Shown here: piece by piece, positions 17,031 to 27,063 of the stretch
Layout: every line of letters starts with the position of its first letter
Numbering within the stretch: the stretch's first letter is position 1
Assembly (NCBI GenBank): GCA_958295665.1
Contig: OY282559.1
Location: forward strand, 267,630,057 to 267,694,056
DNA from: Tipula vernalis
Lineage: Eukaryota; Arthropoda; Insecta; Diptera; Tipulidae
Direction of reading: 5' to 3'
Length of the DNA: 64,000 nt
Translations under genes and position numbers: made by a program
The notes under the pieces: generated by a model
Seen by the model: only the letters and a program-made list of their open reading frames with translations
Databases searched by the model: none
Told to the model about the DNA's origin: nothing

Positions 17031-18032
17031 TGTAATAAATAAGATTATTTATTATCTAGTAAAATTTAATATGTATTTTATTGTACAATGTTAATTTATC
17101 TTGTGTACAGCATGGTGGTCAAAGCTTAACTAACTAGCATGATGTTGGTTATATGCCTAGTGTTCAATCGGGCAAAAATGATAAAAAATATCATGATATT
17201 TTTTATCACTTTTGGCATTAAACGCACTCATTTATCACACAAAAAAACCAAATGTTTTCTTGGTTTTTTGGGTTCCAGCTGTCAATTTTGAATTTTTTTT
17301 CTTTATGATATTTTCGGTACTTAAATTAAATTAAATTTGCTTTTTTAAGATATTTATATGGTATTTACACAGTCACCTATTTATTTAAACATAAACCTAG
17401 TGTTCAATCGGGCAAAAATGATAAAAAATATCATGATATTTTTTATCACTTTGGCATTAAACGCACTCATTTATCACACACAAAAACCAACTTTTTTCTT
17501 GGTTCCAGCTGTCAATTTTGAATTAATTTTCTTTATGATATTTTCGGTACTTAAATTAAATTGGATTTGCTTTTTTAAGATATTTATATGATATTTACAC
17601 AGTCACCTATTTATTTAAACATAAATAATAATTTATATTTGGAAGTTTCGTCTGAGAACACAAACACAACGAAACTCAAACTAAAATTATTTGTGTCTCC
17701 AATATTTGGATAAAAACCAAATAGTTTCAATATCAAAATAGTTTATAAAAAAAAAATAATTAAAATATATAACATTTAATTAAAAACCTGACGACAAAAT
17801 GAGGTTATTGAATTTTACAAAGCGATTTAAAACCAAATGTAACATTTAAAATCAATTTATCATTTTTTATCAATTTTGGTTGTTCAATCGGGTTTGACGT
17901 ACAATATTACAAAATGAAGTTAGGGTGGGATAAAATATCATGATATTTTTTATCATTTTTGCCCGATTGAACACGACCATGATATGATAGAACTGTCAGT
18001 GGATGCTTGACATATTGAACGCACTCATTACA
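17031..18032 (-). repeat. gypsy 3' LTR split by an 830-bp insertion
   Basis: 17031-17152 and 17986-18032 together match the 5' LTR (169 against 166 bp). The 833 bases between them are a later insertion with inverted ends. The break falls after GGTTAT in the LTR. Confidence 0.9.
17153..17985. mobile_element. palindrome-ended MITE-like insertion in the LTR
   Basis: The left end has GTGTTCAATCGGGCAAAAAT followed by a perfect 30-bp palindrome (17179-17208, half-site TGATAAAAAATATCA). The right end is the inverted copy (about 17928-17974). A 240-bp left segment is repeated in tandem (17157-17396 and 17397-17634), so the palindrome recurs at 17419-17448. A third TGTTCAATCGGG is at 17881. It is non-coding, and the candidate target duplication is only TAT or AT. 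Confidence 0.75.
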
Positions 18033-18110
18033 CGCTTTTTTTTTTTGTTTTGTTTGCTATTGTCATAAAAATAACTTAAACTAATCCAACAATTAAAACT
18101 AGACTTATGA

Positions 18111-18755
18111 CTAATCAAAGCCGTACATTTGACGGGGCTTAATTACACGACCGTATCGTGACATTCTAACCTCCGGCTGTGCAGGCGGTACATGAACTGG
18201 CTGCTGTGCAGGCTCCGACTCAGATCCAGATCCCGAGGCATTGCTATCAGCAGTATCATATTCATCCGATGATGATACAGGCACATCATTGTCAACCACT
18301 GAGAGCTCTGACCCTTTCACTTCATCATTTATGTCGTTTATGTTAATTGACTGTTCCATCGGTGGAGCAACTTGAATTTCCGTTGGCCCGTGGCCAATTG
18401 CAACAGTTCCATCAGTTACTGCACCCTCTTCCAGCAACAACTCACTTGGATCGATTGCATTATTTTTTGTTTTTGCAATGAATCGTCCATTACGTCTGAA
18501 ATGATAATCAAAACTATCCTTAATTATATATGAGCGTTCATTTACATCACCAATGATTGTTCCATTATTCCATTCCTTGAAGTTTTTCTTAAAAATAATT
18601 TTATCACCAATTTTCAGTGTTGGTAGTGACTTAGCATTACGATCATAATAATATTTTTGTTTTTCCTTTTTATTTTCAATTTTTTGCTGGATATCCTCTT
18701 CTGAAATACTTTTCCGAACCAACAATGAACCGGACACCGGCAATTTTGACTTCAC
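18111..18755 (-). CDS. gypsy integrase C-terminal tail
   Basis: 214 residues after two further frame changes between 18812 and 18756, where the DNTTQVASMRSTPSELFLG block is read. It contains a KQKYYYDRNAKSLPTLKIGD segment and a small beta-rich GPY/F-like domain, then a Ser/Asp-rich acidic tail. It ends KPRQMYGFD, just before the purine tract and 3' LTR. Confidence 0.8.
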   Translation of the reverse strand: MKSKLPVSGSLLVRKSISEEDIQQKIENKKEKQKYYYDRNAKSLPTLKIGDKIIFKKNFKEWNNGTIIGDVNERSYIIKDSFDYHFRRNGRFIAKTKNNAIDPSELLLEEGAVTDGTVAIGHGPTEIQVAPPMEQSININDINDEVKGSELSVVDNDVPVSSSDEYDTADSNASGSGSESEPAQQPVHVPPAQPEVRMSRYGRVIKPRQMYGFD

Positions 18756-18812
18756 TAATCTCCCAAAAATAATTCAGATGGAGTCGACCGCATGCTTGCC
18801 ACCTGTGTGGTA

Positions 18813-20114
18813 TTATCTGTATTGAAATTGATCGACCTCGTTCGCTTCATAACATCTTTTTAGTATGTTTTTTGCAATACCAACAGCCTTTTCAGATAAT
18901 CCATTGCTTTGTGGATATCGTGGGCTTGAAAAATTCATCTTGATGTTACATTCCAATGCAAATCTATCAAATTTCGCAGATGCAAATTGAACATTGTCAG
19001 CTTTAATTTGCGTCGGATATCCTATTCGATTAAATACCCCCCGGAGACCCTCAATGATATGCTTAGACGTTTTGTTATTTATTCGATATGATATCAAATA
19101 GTTTGAATATGCATCGACGATTGCAATGAAGTCGTGTCTAGCATACTCAAAGAGATCCATTGACACACGTTCATAAGCATATTTTGGTGTCTCCTCCTGA
19201 ATCAACAGCTCCTTTTGATTGTTTCTTTTAAATTTTTCGCAAATCGTGCACGATTCGATCAACCCCTTGATTTGTGTGCTCATTCCCGGCCAATAATATA
19301 GCATACGCGCCCGTGAGAGTGTTTTGTCAATGCCGAGATGTGGTGCATGCAACCACTTGGCAATTTTGCTTTGAAGTTCCGTTGGAACCACCAAAAGGTC
19401 ACCGTAGAACAAAAGTTCGTTTTCGACGTGCAATTCGGATTTAAATTTGTGAAATTTTTGACTGAGATCATCAAGTTGATGATACGATGGCCAACCATTT
19501 TCAGCATATTTGCAAATTCGTGTGTATTTTTCATCGTGTTTCATGATTTCCCGATACAATTTGTAATTGTCTTCCGACACACAAACAGATTTTGTTATTG
19601 AGTGAATTATGCTCGACAATTCATCATTCTCATCCACGTCCCGCAGCTGTGCTCGTGAGAAGCAATCAGCAATGAGCATGTCTTTACCCGGTTTGTATGT
19701 TACTTTCATGTTTGGGTATTTTAATAATTGCATAAACATGCGTTGAAGTCCGGCTGTCACATCATCAATGTCTCGTTTGACCAAAGTTTTAAGCGGTTTA
19801 TGATCACTTTCGACCGTAAATTCGCGTCCATACAGGAAATAGTGAAATCTTTGACACGCAAACACAATTGCCAGCAACTCCTTCTCAATTTGTGCCCATT
19901 GTTGTTCACTCTTGCTCAGTGTTCGTGATGCAAACGCGATTGGGCGACCATCTTGAACGAGTACAGAACCCAACCCATCCTTTGATGCATCAGTTTGTAC
20001 AATTACTGGCTTTCTTGGATTGTAAATGCCCAATACTATATTTGACGAGATTATTCCGAGCAAATTTTCAAATTCCCTTTCATGTTCATCAACCCATTCG
20101 AATTCCACATCCAT
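18813..20114 (-). CDS. gypsy RNase H and integrase
   Basis: Long open frame of 433 residues. RNase H comprises VQTDASKDGLGSVLV, EKELLAIVFACQRFHYF and ESDHKPL. The integrase follows: zinc finger from HAPHLGIDKTLSRARMLYYW to CTICEKF, first Asp in VSMDLFEY, second in IKADNVQFAS (one residue shorter than the usual DNGxQF) and Glu in NGLSEKAVG. The frame is shifted relative to the RT (break near 20100) and stops near 18810. The triad is complete, so loss of function comes from the frame breaks and the short loop. Confidence 0.88.
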   Translation of the reverse strand: MDVEFEWVDEHEREFENLLGIISSNIVLGIYNPRKPVIVQTDASKDGLGSVLVQDGRPIAFASRTLSKSEQQWAQIEKELLAIVFACQRFHYFLYGREFTVESDHKPLKTLVKRDIDDVTAGLQRMFMQLLKYPNMKVTYKPGKDMLIADCFSRAQLRDVDENDELSSIIHSITKSVCVSEDNYKLYREIMKHDEKYTRICKYAENGWPSYHQLDDLSQKFHKFKSELHVENELLFYGDLLVVPTELQSKIAKWLHAPHLGIDKTLSRARMLYYWPGMSTQIKGLIESCTICEKFKRNNQKELLIQEETPKYAYERVSMDLFEYARHDFIAIVDAYSNYLISYRINNKTSKHIIEGLRGVFNRIGYPTQIKADNVQFASAKFDRFALECNIKMNFSSPRYPQSNGLSEKAVGIAKNILKRCYEANEVDQFQYR

Positions 20115-20937
20115 TTCGTGTTAAATTTCGTAAATTTGCCGTTATCTTTGATAAATTTGGGATAAAACGAGCGATGTATTTCAACAAACCCAAAAATCGC
20201 ATAACAGAACTTTTATCGGTTGGTTTTTCCATACCGAGAATTGCATCCGTGTATTTAGCGAGCGGTCTAATTTCCCCCGACGAAATAGTATTTCCCATGA
20301 ATTTCACTTCCTTTTGCTTGAATTGAATCTTTTCGGGATTGAATTTAACATTATTTTGACGAGCCCGGTCAATGACTTTATTTAAAATGGCGTCATGTTC
20401 CATTTCATTTTCCGCGAAAATAATCATATCGTCAAAATAAACCAAAACTCCTTGAAAACCCCCGAAAATTTGAATCATTTTTCGTTGAAACATTTCCGGT
20501 GCACAATTTAACCCGCATGGTACACGATTAAATTTGTAACGCCCAAATGGGGTCATGAATGTAGTCAATTGTGAACTTTTCTCATCCAATTCCATATGCC
20601 AAAACGCACTACTGAGATCAAGTACAGAAAAAATGGTTTTATCAGCTAATTTTGACGTAAAGTCATCGATTGGTGGAATTAGAAAATGTTCCCGCTTAAT
20701 GCACGCATTCAATGGCTTTGGATCCAAACATGTACGTAAGCGTCCGCCATTTTGTCTTTCGACCACCTGCAAATGGTTTAAAATGATTCCATCCTGTACC
20801 ATTTGACTCAATTCAAATTTCAATTTATCCTGTATTGCCAATGGAATTCGTTTTTTGTAATGCAAAATCGGCTTTGAATCTTCATGCAAGTGTATCGAAA
20901 ATTTTCCAGGAAATTTGCCCGTCCCATGAAATAAATC
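20089..20937 (-). pseudogene. gypsy reverse transcriptase
   Basis: RT continuing in frame after the TAG stop. Visible blocks are ILHYKKRIPLAIQDKLKFEL, RLRTCLDPKPLN, FSVLDLSSAFWHMEL (motif A) and VYFDDMIIFAENEMEHD (catalytic DD, about 20430). It then has the MRFLGLLKYIARFIPNLS thumb before a frameshift at about 20100. Catalytic residues are present. Confidence 0.88.
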
Positions 20938-20940
20938 CTA

Positions 20941-21588
20941 ATTTTGCTTCACGAAATTTTCTTTACTGTTCGAAATGTACGAAATATATTTTTCTTTTTC
21001 CGATAAACAGTCTATTGTATCAACATCTATCCGTTTAATCAATTTCCAATCAATGCAAGTGTCTAGTCCAAGTATTGGTTCATGTTCATTACTAACTACA
21101 ATAAACTCAGTAAAATGTGTGGCTTTTGTTTTTTTATCGATACATTCTAATTCAATCGTACCAAAAATCTTAATTTTATTGTTGTTGTAATCAAATACAA
21201 TGAAATCGTTATTTTCATTCATTAATTTAACATTTAATTTTTTAATGATAAATAAGGGAATACAGTTTGCATCAGATCCAGAATCAAGTTTGAATCGCAC
21301 TGTTTCATTGCCAATTGTGTATTCCTTCGTCCACTTGGTTTTTTTTACTGAGTTTATTCTACAAATAGATTTAAGAATTCTATTACCATGAATCGATTGA
21401 GTGTAATGAACGCGTGTCAAACTTTTATTTTTATCAAGCAACTCACCCTGATCAGCCCAGCTTAATGTTGACACTTGCGCTTTGCATTGTCGTTGTTGCT
21501 GTTGTTCTTCTTTCCCTTCTGGCGGCACATGCGCTGAAAATGTCCGATTTTTGAACAGCATTTGCACTTTTGACCCTTTGCTTTGCAC
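20941..21588 (-). pseudogene. gypsy protease region, ends at a lone in-frame stop
   Basis: Aspartic protease that cleaves the polyprotein. The active site FKLDSGSDANCI (about 21290) is intact, as is the later ILGLDTCIDW block (about 21060). The frame ends in KQN then TAG at 20938-20940, and the same frame continues as DLFHGTGKFPGKF into the RT. The stop thus separates protease and RT by a single codon. Confidence 0.85.
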
Positions 21589-22168
21589 TCGTCAAGATGC
21601 TTTGGTGCCCATGCATCAGCACAATTGAAGCAGAAACGATTGTTAGCATGAACAGCTAATTCTGATGACGTCACGGTACTTGCAACAGTCGGTTTGCTGT
21701 TCAATAGACTTTTGTTTGCATTTGCAGCTTCAAATGTTTTGCAAATTTCAACTATCCGTGGTAGCGTTTCATCACGGCCGTCCAATAACATCAGTTGCAA
21801 CTTTTTGTCGTGCACACCGATGATGATGCGGTCGCGAAGCATTCGATCCTGATACGAAACACCACATATGCACATGAATAACCGCAATGACGCAATTGTG
21901 TTCGCAATTCCGTTTCGAATTCTGCAAATGATTGTTTTTCCTTTTGCACGATGACATTGAATTTGTACGATTCCATAGCCACCATTTCGGCCGCTTGTGT
22001 ACCGATCAACCAAATGAACGTTGCGATTTTTCTTGCCTCCGGTTCGGCTCCTTTTCCGCTTGAAATCATGTATACGGTGAAATTACGTTTCCATATCGGC
22101 CACTCAATAGCAAGATTCGTACAATCCAATTCATTTGGTTCCCGTGTGTTGTTGTTGTTGTTCGCCAT
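21452..22168 (-). pseudogene. gypsy gag
   Basis: Starts with Met and an Asn run (MANNNNNTREPNELD). The gag body reads WPIWKRNFTVYMISSG and QKEKQSFAEFETELRTQLRH. A frameshift near 21860-21790 is required to reach the nucleocapsid, which has two knuckles: CFNCADAWAPKHLDEC and CKCCSKIGHFQRMC. The first is atypical in spacing; the second is standard CCHC. It ends in overlap with the protease frame. Confidence 0.82.
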
Positions 22169-22283
22169 TATGCGAATGTTTTTTTTTTTTTTTGTTTTTT
22201 CCTCTCTTAAATTTTCTCTTAAATATGATTTTTTTGATGATATTTTGTGCTCAAAAATTCAACGATTGTTTGAATTTTTATAA

Positions 22284-22300
22284 CCCCACATCTGACACCA
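22284..22300 (-). other. primer-binding site
   Basis: TGGTGTCAGATGTGGGG abuts the 5' LTR. It complements a tRNA 3' end of the form CCCCACATCTGACACCA. This best resembles tRNA-Leu from memory of that family. The same 17-mer serves the gypsy at 24170-28439. Confidence 0.6.
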
Positions 22301-22466
22301 TGTAATAAATAAGATTATTTATTATCTAGTAAAATTTAATATGTATTTTATTGTACAATGTTAATTTATCTTGCGTACAGCATGGTGGTCAAAGCTTAAC
22401 TAACTAGCATGATGTTGGTTATGATAGAACTGTCAGTGGATGCTTGACATATTGAACGCACTCATT
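22301..22466 (-). repeat. gypsy 5' LTR
   Basis: 166 bp, nearly identical to the two halves of the LTR at 17031-18032. It is directly followed (minus strand) by the PBS. The first bases of the LTR (TGT) are replaced by other sequence, leaving AATGAGTGCG as the visible start. Confidence 0.9.
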
Positions 22467-23779
22467 TGGTTCCATTAAAAAAGATTTTGTTATGTGACTT
22501 TTCGTATATTCTTCGTCGTTACCTTGGGGTATTGCAAATCAACGGCCGTGCTTTTTGTTTTGATTCACTTCGGCATTAAAATTTCGCGGTAGCTGCACGT
22601 TCTAAAAAAGTAAAAACTTAACGAAAACGCCAAAGATTCGTCGAAAAATCTTAAAAATTGACAAAATGGTGGCCATATCAAAATCAAAAGTTTGATTTTA
22701 CCGATGACTTTTTTTAAGTGGTTTATGCCGCTGTAAATAAAAGCCACTGCCGCTTTATGAACAATCGATGATTTTATATTATTCAAAATGGCGCATATAA
22801 GAATGAATAAAAATTTCTAACTGTTTTTGGACAAACGGCTCTTGCAAAAAACTGAAAATTTGTTCACTTTCTCGGGAAAAGCAGAATATTAAATTATTAC
22901 TGTATGCCGTCTGAAAGTCGTCTTTGGTTGAAGCAGGCTAAATAAGAATTATAAAGAACATTTGCTATTTTTATACCATAGCTAAATTACGCAAAACCGA
23001 AATGCAGCAACGGTGCAAACGCAACATATACATAGCATATGTGTAGTGTGTACTGTTAATTTAGCTATAGTATAAGCCGCTATTCAGTACAAACGCTGCA
23101 ATTGATTGATATTTCGATATAATTTCTAAAGCATTCGAATTATGGAGAAATAGATAAAACAAAGTGCAAAGTTAGGCATAAACTTCGGTAATAGTCAAGC
23201 TTACCACACCCAGACGAGCCAAAAACTGTCTACCAATTTGGGTTTAGAAAATGGCAGGAAACCAGAGATGAAATGTGAAATGTTTAACGGCTAAAAAACG
23301 GATAATTGATTCATAACGAAATGTACCAGAATTATGCTTGCTGCTATTCAGCAGGGATCAAGATTTATGAATTTTATAATGCATGAATTTTATATTTTTA
23401 TAACGTCATAAAAATTTGTTGATGGTTGTCCGCGCGAGGGAGCATTGAAACTTTGGGAAGGAGCAGAATGTTCGAGAGAAAGAGAAGCAGAACGAAAGAA
23501 TCCGTTGCGTTGTTGACGGCAGTGAGAAAAGACAAGTGCAACGTGGTAGAATCAATCGCAGTCGACAGGTCAAAATAGTGAATTGACATTATTAAACAAT
23601 TATTTTTGTGCTGTTATATTATAAAAAAATGATTTTGTTGGTTTTTTAGCTTAATTTATTTTTATTTTTTATTAATATTTATATTTGGTCATTATATTAA
23701 TTGAAATAAAACTTTAGAAATAATAATTTTTGTGTTTTAAAGGTCGTATTACACATTTCTGTTCTCTGCACAAGTAAAA
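22467..23779. other. non-coding spacer with a small MITE
   Basis: No gene recognised. It contains the 99-bp MITE at 22974-23072 and, at 23410-23580, a purine-rich stretch that could be the untranslated leader of the BEL element beginning near 23780. No LTR match to the other BEL end was found. Confidence 0.5.
22974..23072. mobile_element. 99-bp MITE with TA duplication
   Basis: TIRs TACCATAGCTAAATTA and TAATTTAGCTATAGTA (one mismatch) flanked by TA at 22972-22973 and 23073-23074, as for Tc1/mariner-derived MITEs. Confidence 0.65.
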
Positions 23780-24169
23780 CAGAGTGGCTTTTCATGTCAT
23801 AATATTTAGGGAATAGGTAGGGAATGAGCATCGAGAGCGATATACAGAATTGAAAGTTGCAGACCCAAACATAGTACTTCGAGCCAAACCACACAATCCG
23901 TGGGCATACTGTTGAAAAACATCGAACATTCGAAAACGTGATTCCCCAGAGAGAAGATTTGCCTCCAAACCGGAGGTAAAATGAGCAACCAACAGCAACT
24001 GGTTGGAGATGCTGCGAAGAGCTGGAGTTGAAAAGGATGGAGGAGGAAGCTAACGACAAGCTGAATTGAAAGCAGACCGGAGCAAAGCCATCTCAAAGGA
24101 GAGGTGTGAAGTAGAGATAGCTAAATTGGAAAAAGAAGAAGCTGAATTCCTAAGTATTTAAGATGAATT
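23780..24169 (+). pseudogene. BEL/Pao gag, 5' fragment
   Basis: Broken frames on the plus strand give a charged coiled-coil typical of BEL gag (ELELKRMEEEAND, then KLEKEEAEFLSI near 24130-24160). It ends exactly where the gypsy LTR starts, and the same gag resumes at 28440. The 4-bp AATT is present on both sides. Confidence 0.65.
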
Positions 24170-24289
24170 TGTGATAACACGATAACCATCTAAATAACAA
24201 GAAGAGATGTGTTCCGTATTAATAGTATTTAATGACTGTACTATATAAATATATGTGCATTGTGCACCTGAATATGTCTTTATATGACA
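24170..24289 (-). repeat. gypsy 3' LTR, 120 bp, internally deleted
   Basis: Begins after a purine tract (AAAAAAAGGGGGGGA). It lacks about 63 bp present in the 5' LTR, and the remaining bases differ at only a few positions. A deletion after insertion, or divergence between template copies, could explain this. Confidence 0.92.
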
Positions 24290-24610
24290 TCCCCCCCTTT
24301 TTTTATTTTTGTTTAAAAATGTTTCATTTTAAGCTTTCATGGAAAGTATGAATTCAATATAGCTAACTTATTCCATGTAATCTCCACGTATTATTGATAT
24401 CTGCTAGGTTTTTTGACCCGTCGACCCTCGTTGGTAATAACTGGGTGCTCCTCTTGAGGCATCGAATTTCTAAATTTAACCTTTTCTTTTTTGTTCTCTT
24501 CAACTGATGGTTGATTATTGGTTGTTGATGAACTCAGTGGCCCATCGCTTTGGCCCGGTGATGATGTTTCAGTTGATGATATAATTGTATCTGTATCCTC
24601 AGCTGATTGT

Positions 24611-25087
24611 TTATTGTTGATTAATTTTACCCGGTGTTGCTTCCATTGGTGGTATAATTCTATTTGTATCTTCGTTTCTGTCTAGCTCTTCAATAATAAT
24701 GGTTTCAAATTGAACTGGATCCGGAATAAGCGCCTTAGATCTTTCTAAATGAATAGTGTTGCGTCTATATCTCTTGCCAGACTTACTCTCGCCAATAACT
24801 GAGCGTGGATATATTGTTTTTTCCACTACGGTTGCTGATTTCCAATCTCTTGGACCAGCTTGCATACGCACTTGCTCACCAATTTCCAATTGTTTGAATG
24901 GACTTGATATTTTGTCAGCATACACCTTTTGCTGGAAACGTAGACGTGCCAATTCTCGCGTGACATTATTGATGATCTTTGGCTTTAATTGTTCTTTTTC
25001 AATCGGAATGAAATTTCTAGTATTGCGGCTGAAAAGACGTTGACTATGAGAACCAAGTTTATTACTTCTGGGTGTGTTTCGAAGCAT
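24611..25087 (-). CDS. gypsy integrase C-terminal region
   Basis: 158 residues after a frame change near 25090-25130. It includes RELARLRFQQKVYADKISSP and EIGEQVRMQAGPRDWKSATV, the small GPY/F-like fold that ends many gypsy integrases, then an acidic tail. It stops 440 bp before the 3' LTR. Confidence 0.8.
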   Translation of the reverse strand: MLRNTPRSNKLGSHSQRLFSRNTRNFIPIEKEQLKPKIINNVTRELARLRFQQKVYADKISSPFKQLEIGEQVRMQAGPRDWKSATVVEKTIYPRSVIGESKSGKRYRRNTIHLERSKALIPDPVQFETIIIEELDRNEDTNRIIPPMEATPGKINQQ

Positions 25088-25136
25088 TAAGAGTGCCTCT
25101 CTGTGTTATCATGCCAACATCTTTTCAACATCTTTT

Positions 25137-26191
25137 TTAACGTTTGTACATTCCGCTCAGAGCAAATCCATTTGATCTTGCATAATGTGGACTAGATATG
25201 CGGTGATTGAATAACCATTTGTTTTCAAATTGTTTAAATGTATTTGAAGTGAACTGTGGTCCACCATCGAATTCCAAAATTTCAGGTATTCCATGAGTTG
25301 AAAACCATTTTTTCATTTGCAACACTACTTTAGCTGCTGTGGAAGATTTCAATTGATGAAAATCAATGAAACCGGAATAATGATCCGCAATTAGCAAATA
25401 CTCTTTCCCTTTGAAATGAAACAGGTCTGTCGATACATTTTGGAATGGATAATCAGGTATTAATTTTTGTAGTAATGGCTCTTTTGTTTTAGATTTTTTC
25501 GTACGCTGACATGTTGGACAACTTTTTACGAATTCTTGAATATCCTTTGTTTGACCTACCCAAAACAGGCTTTGTTTGGCTCTCGCTAATAATTGATTAA
25601 TACCCGGATGACCTTTATGAACCCAGTGTATAACTTCCCGTATTTCAGCTTGAGGGGCGATTACCTTTGTGCCTTTGAATAGTAAGCCTTCGTCCCATGT
25701 GATCTCTTCCTCCTCTGGCCATCCCTTCATAACAACTGACTTTAATAATTTTAATTCCGCATCGTTATTGGTTAATTCGACAAAACGTTGCTTCGTGGTC
25801 TCTGACATTGCAAACACTACGAAAACTTTGTATTCCGACTCTTCTTCTTTTGGCTGATCGTTCATATCAGCTGATGAATCACAGTCGCGACTCAAAGCGT
25901 CTGCAATTGGTATCTGTGTACTTTTTTTATATACAATATAGTTGGTGAGTATTGCAGAATGTCCCACAAGATTCGTTGTAAACGTGCTGGAACCTTTACT
26001 AATGGTTTTTTAAAAATTGTTTCCAGTGGCTTATGGTCTGTTTTTACTAGCAATTTTTTACCATACACATATTTGTGGAATTTTTTACACGCAAACCGTA
26101 TAGCTGTTGCTTCCTGCTCAATTTGTGGGTAGTTCTGCTCAGCACTTGTAAGCGCCCGTGTTGCATAAGCAATAGGATGATCCTTTTGCAT
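25137..26191 (-). pseudogene. gypsy RNase H and integrase
   Basis: RNase H remnant: HPIAYATRALTSAEQNYPQI and KTDHKPLET. The integrase has H2C2 (HKGHPGINQLLARAKQSLFW to CPTCQRTK), first Asp in VSTDLFHF and second in EFDGGPQFTS. A 2-base insertion at 25159-25160 throws the frame off just before the catalytic Glu. RNase H and integrase also lie in different frames (shift near 25930). Confidence 0.88.
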
Positions 26192-27063
26192 TTACGTCGT
26201 AATAGCTCAAAACTGGTGTGCTTGTAAGGGTTTTTAATATTTTTATATATGCTTCATCTTGTTGAGTATCCCAAAACCAAGATGTTCCCTTTTGCAATAA
26301 CACTCGCATTGGTTCTGTAATATTCGAAAAATTCGGTAGAAATTTATGCAAATACGTAATCATACCAAGTAGTCGTTGCAATTCTTTGACGTTCGTCGGT
26401 TTATTCAGTTTAAAAATACCTTTTATTTTGTCTGGATCTGCTTCATAACCGGTTGGAGTAAAAATATGCCCTAAAAATTTTACTCGTTCTTTTTCGTAGT
26501 CACATTTTTTATCGTTAAGTGTAAATCCTGCTCTTTCCAATCTACTCCGAACTTTCTTCGTAATTTCCCGAAGCTCTTCTCTCGTTTTAGCAAATAAGAA
26601 TATATCGTCCATGGCTATTTCACAATTTTCGATACCTCCTAATGCTTTGTTACCAATGGACTAACTGCCGGTGTAGGTTCTTTAATTGGCTCGATTACTT
26701 TCATTTCGACCATGTTATCTAATTCTTCTTTAACACGATTTTTAGACGCATGTGGAATTCTTCTGGGTGGTATAATTTCAAAATTTGGACTATAATAAAG
26801 TCGATGTCTTATTCGTATGTATTACAACGTTCAATTTGTTAAATTTATTGCACCCGAATAACTAACCTTAATTTCTCACACATGTTTCGACCTAATAAGG
26901 TCATGAGATTACCTTCTCCTATTTTAAATTTCACTGTAGCGGTTGCTTTGGATGATGTACAAGTTGTTTTCACTTCACCGAGGACAGGTATTGCACTATT
27001 GTTGTATGTTAAAATACGTTGGTTTTTGACTGTTTTAATTCTAATTTCAGTCTTTTTGCTTCA
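26139..27063 (-). pseudogene. gypsy RT with internal deletion
   Basis: The protease remainder and RT N-terminus (KEPTPAVSPLVTK, about 26680) jump within a few codons to ENCEIAMDDIFLFAKT (about 26610). The roughly 110 residues that normally lie between them, including motif A and the GLSSAP-like block, are gone. The rest is FLGHIFTPTGYEADPDKI and the thumb to 26139. It cannot be active. Confidence 0.85.

Larger units (their letters stand above)
17031..22466 (-). mobile_element. LTR-bounded Ty3/gypsy retrotransposon
   Basis: Complete element on the minus strand: 5' LTR 22301-22466, PBS 22284-22300, gag-pol with lesions 22168-18111, a T-rich (minus: purine) tract at 18033-18050, and 3' LTR 17031-18032 interrupted by an insertion. 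LTR ends are TGTAAT...ATTACA. The shared LTR parts differ at one base (17105 versus 22375), so the insertion is recent, yet the coding part carries several breaks. No target-site duplication is visible; the outer 3 bases of the 5' LTR differ from expectation. Confidence 0.93.
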
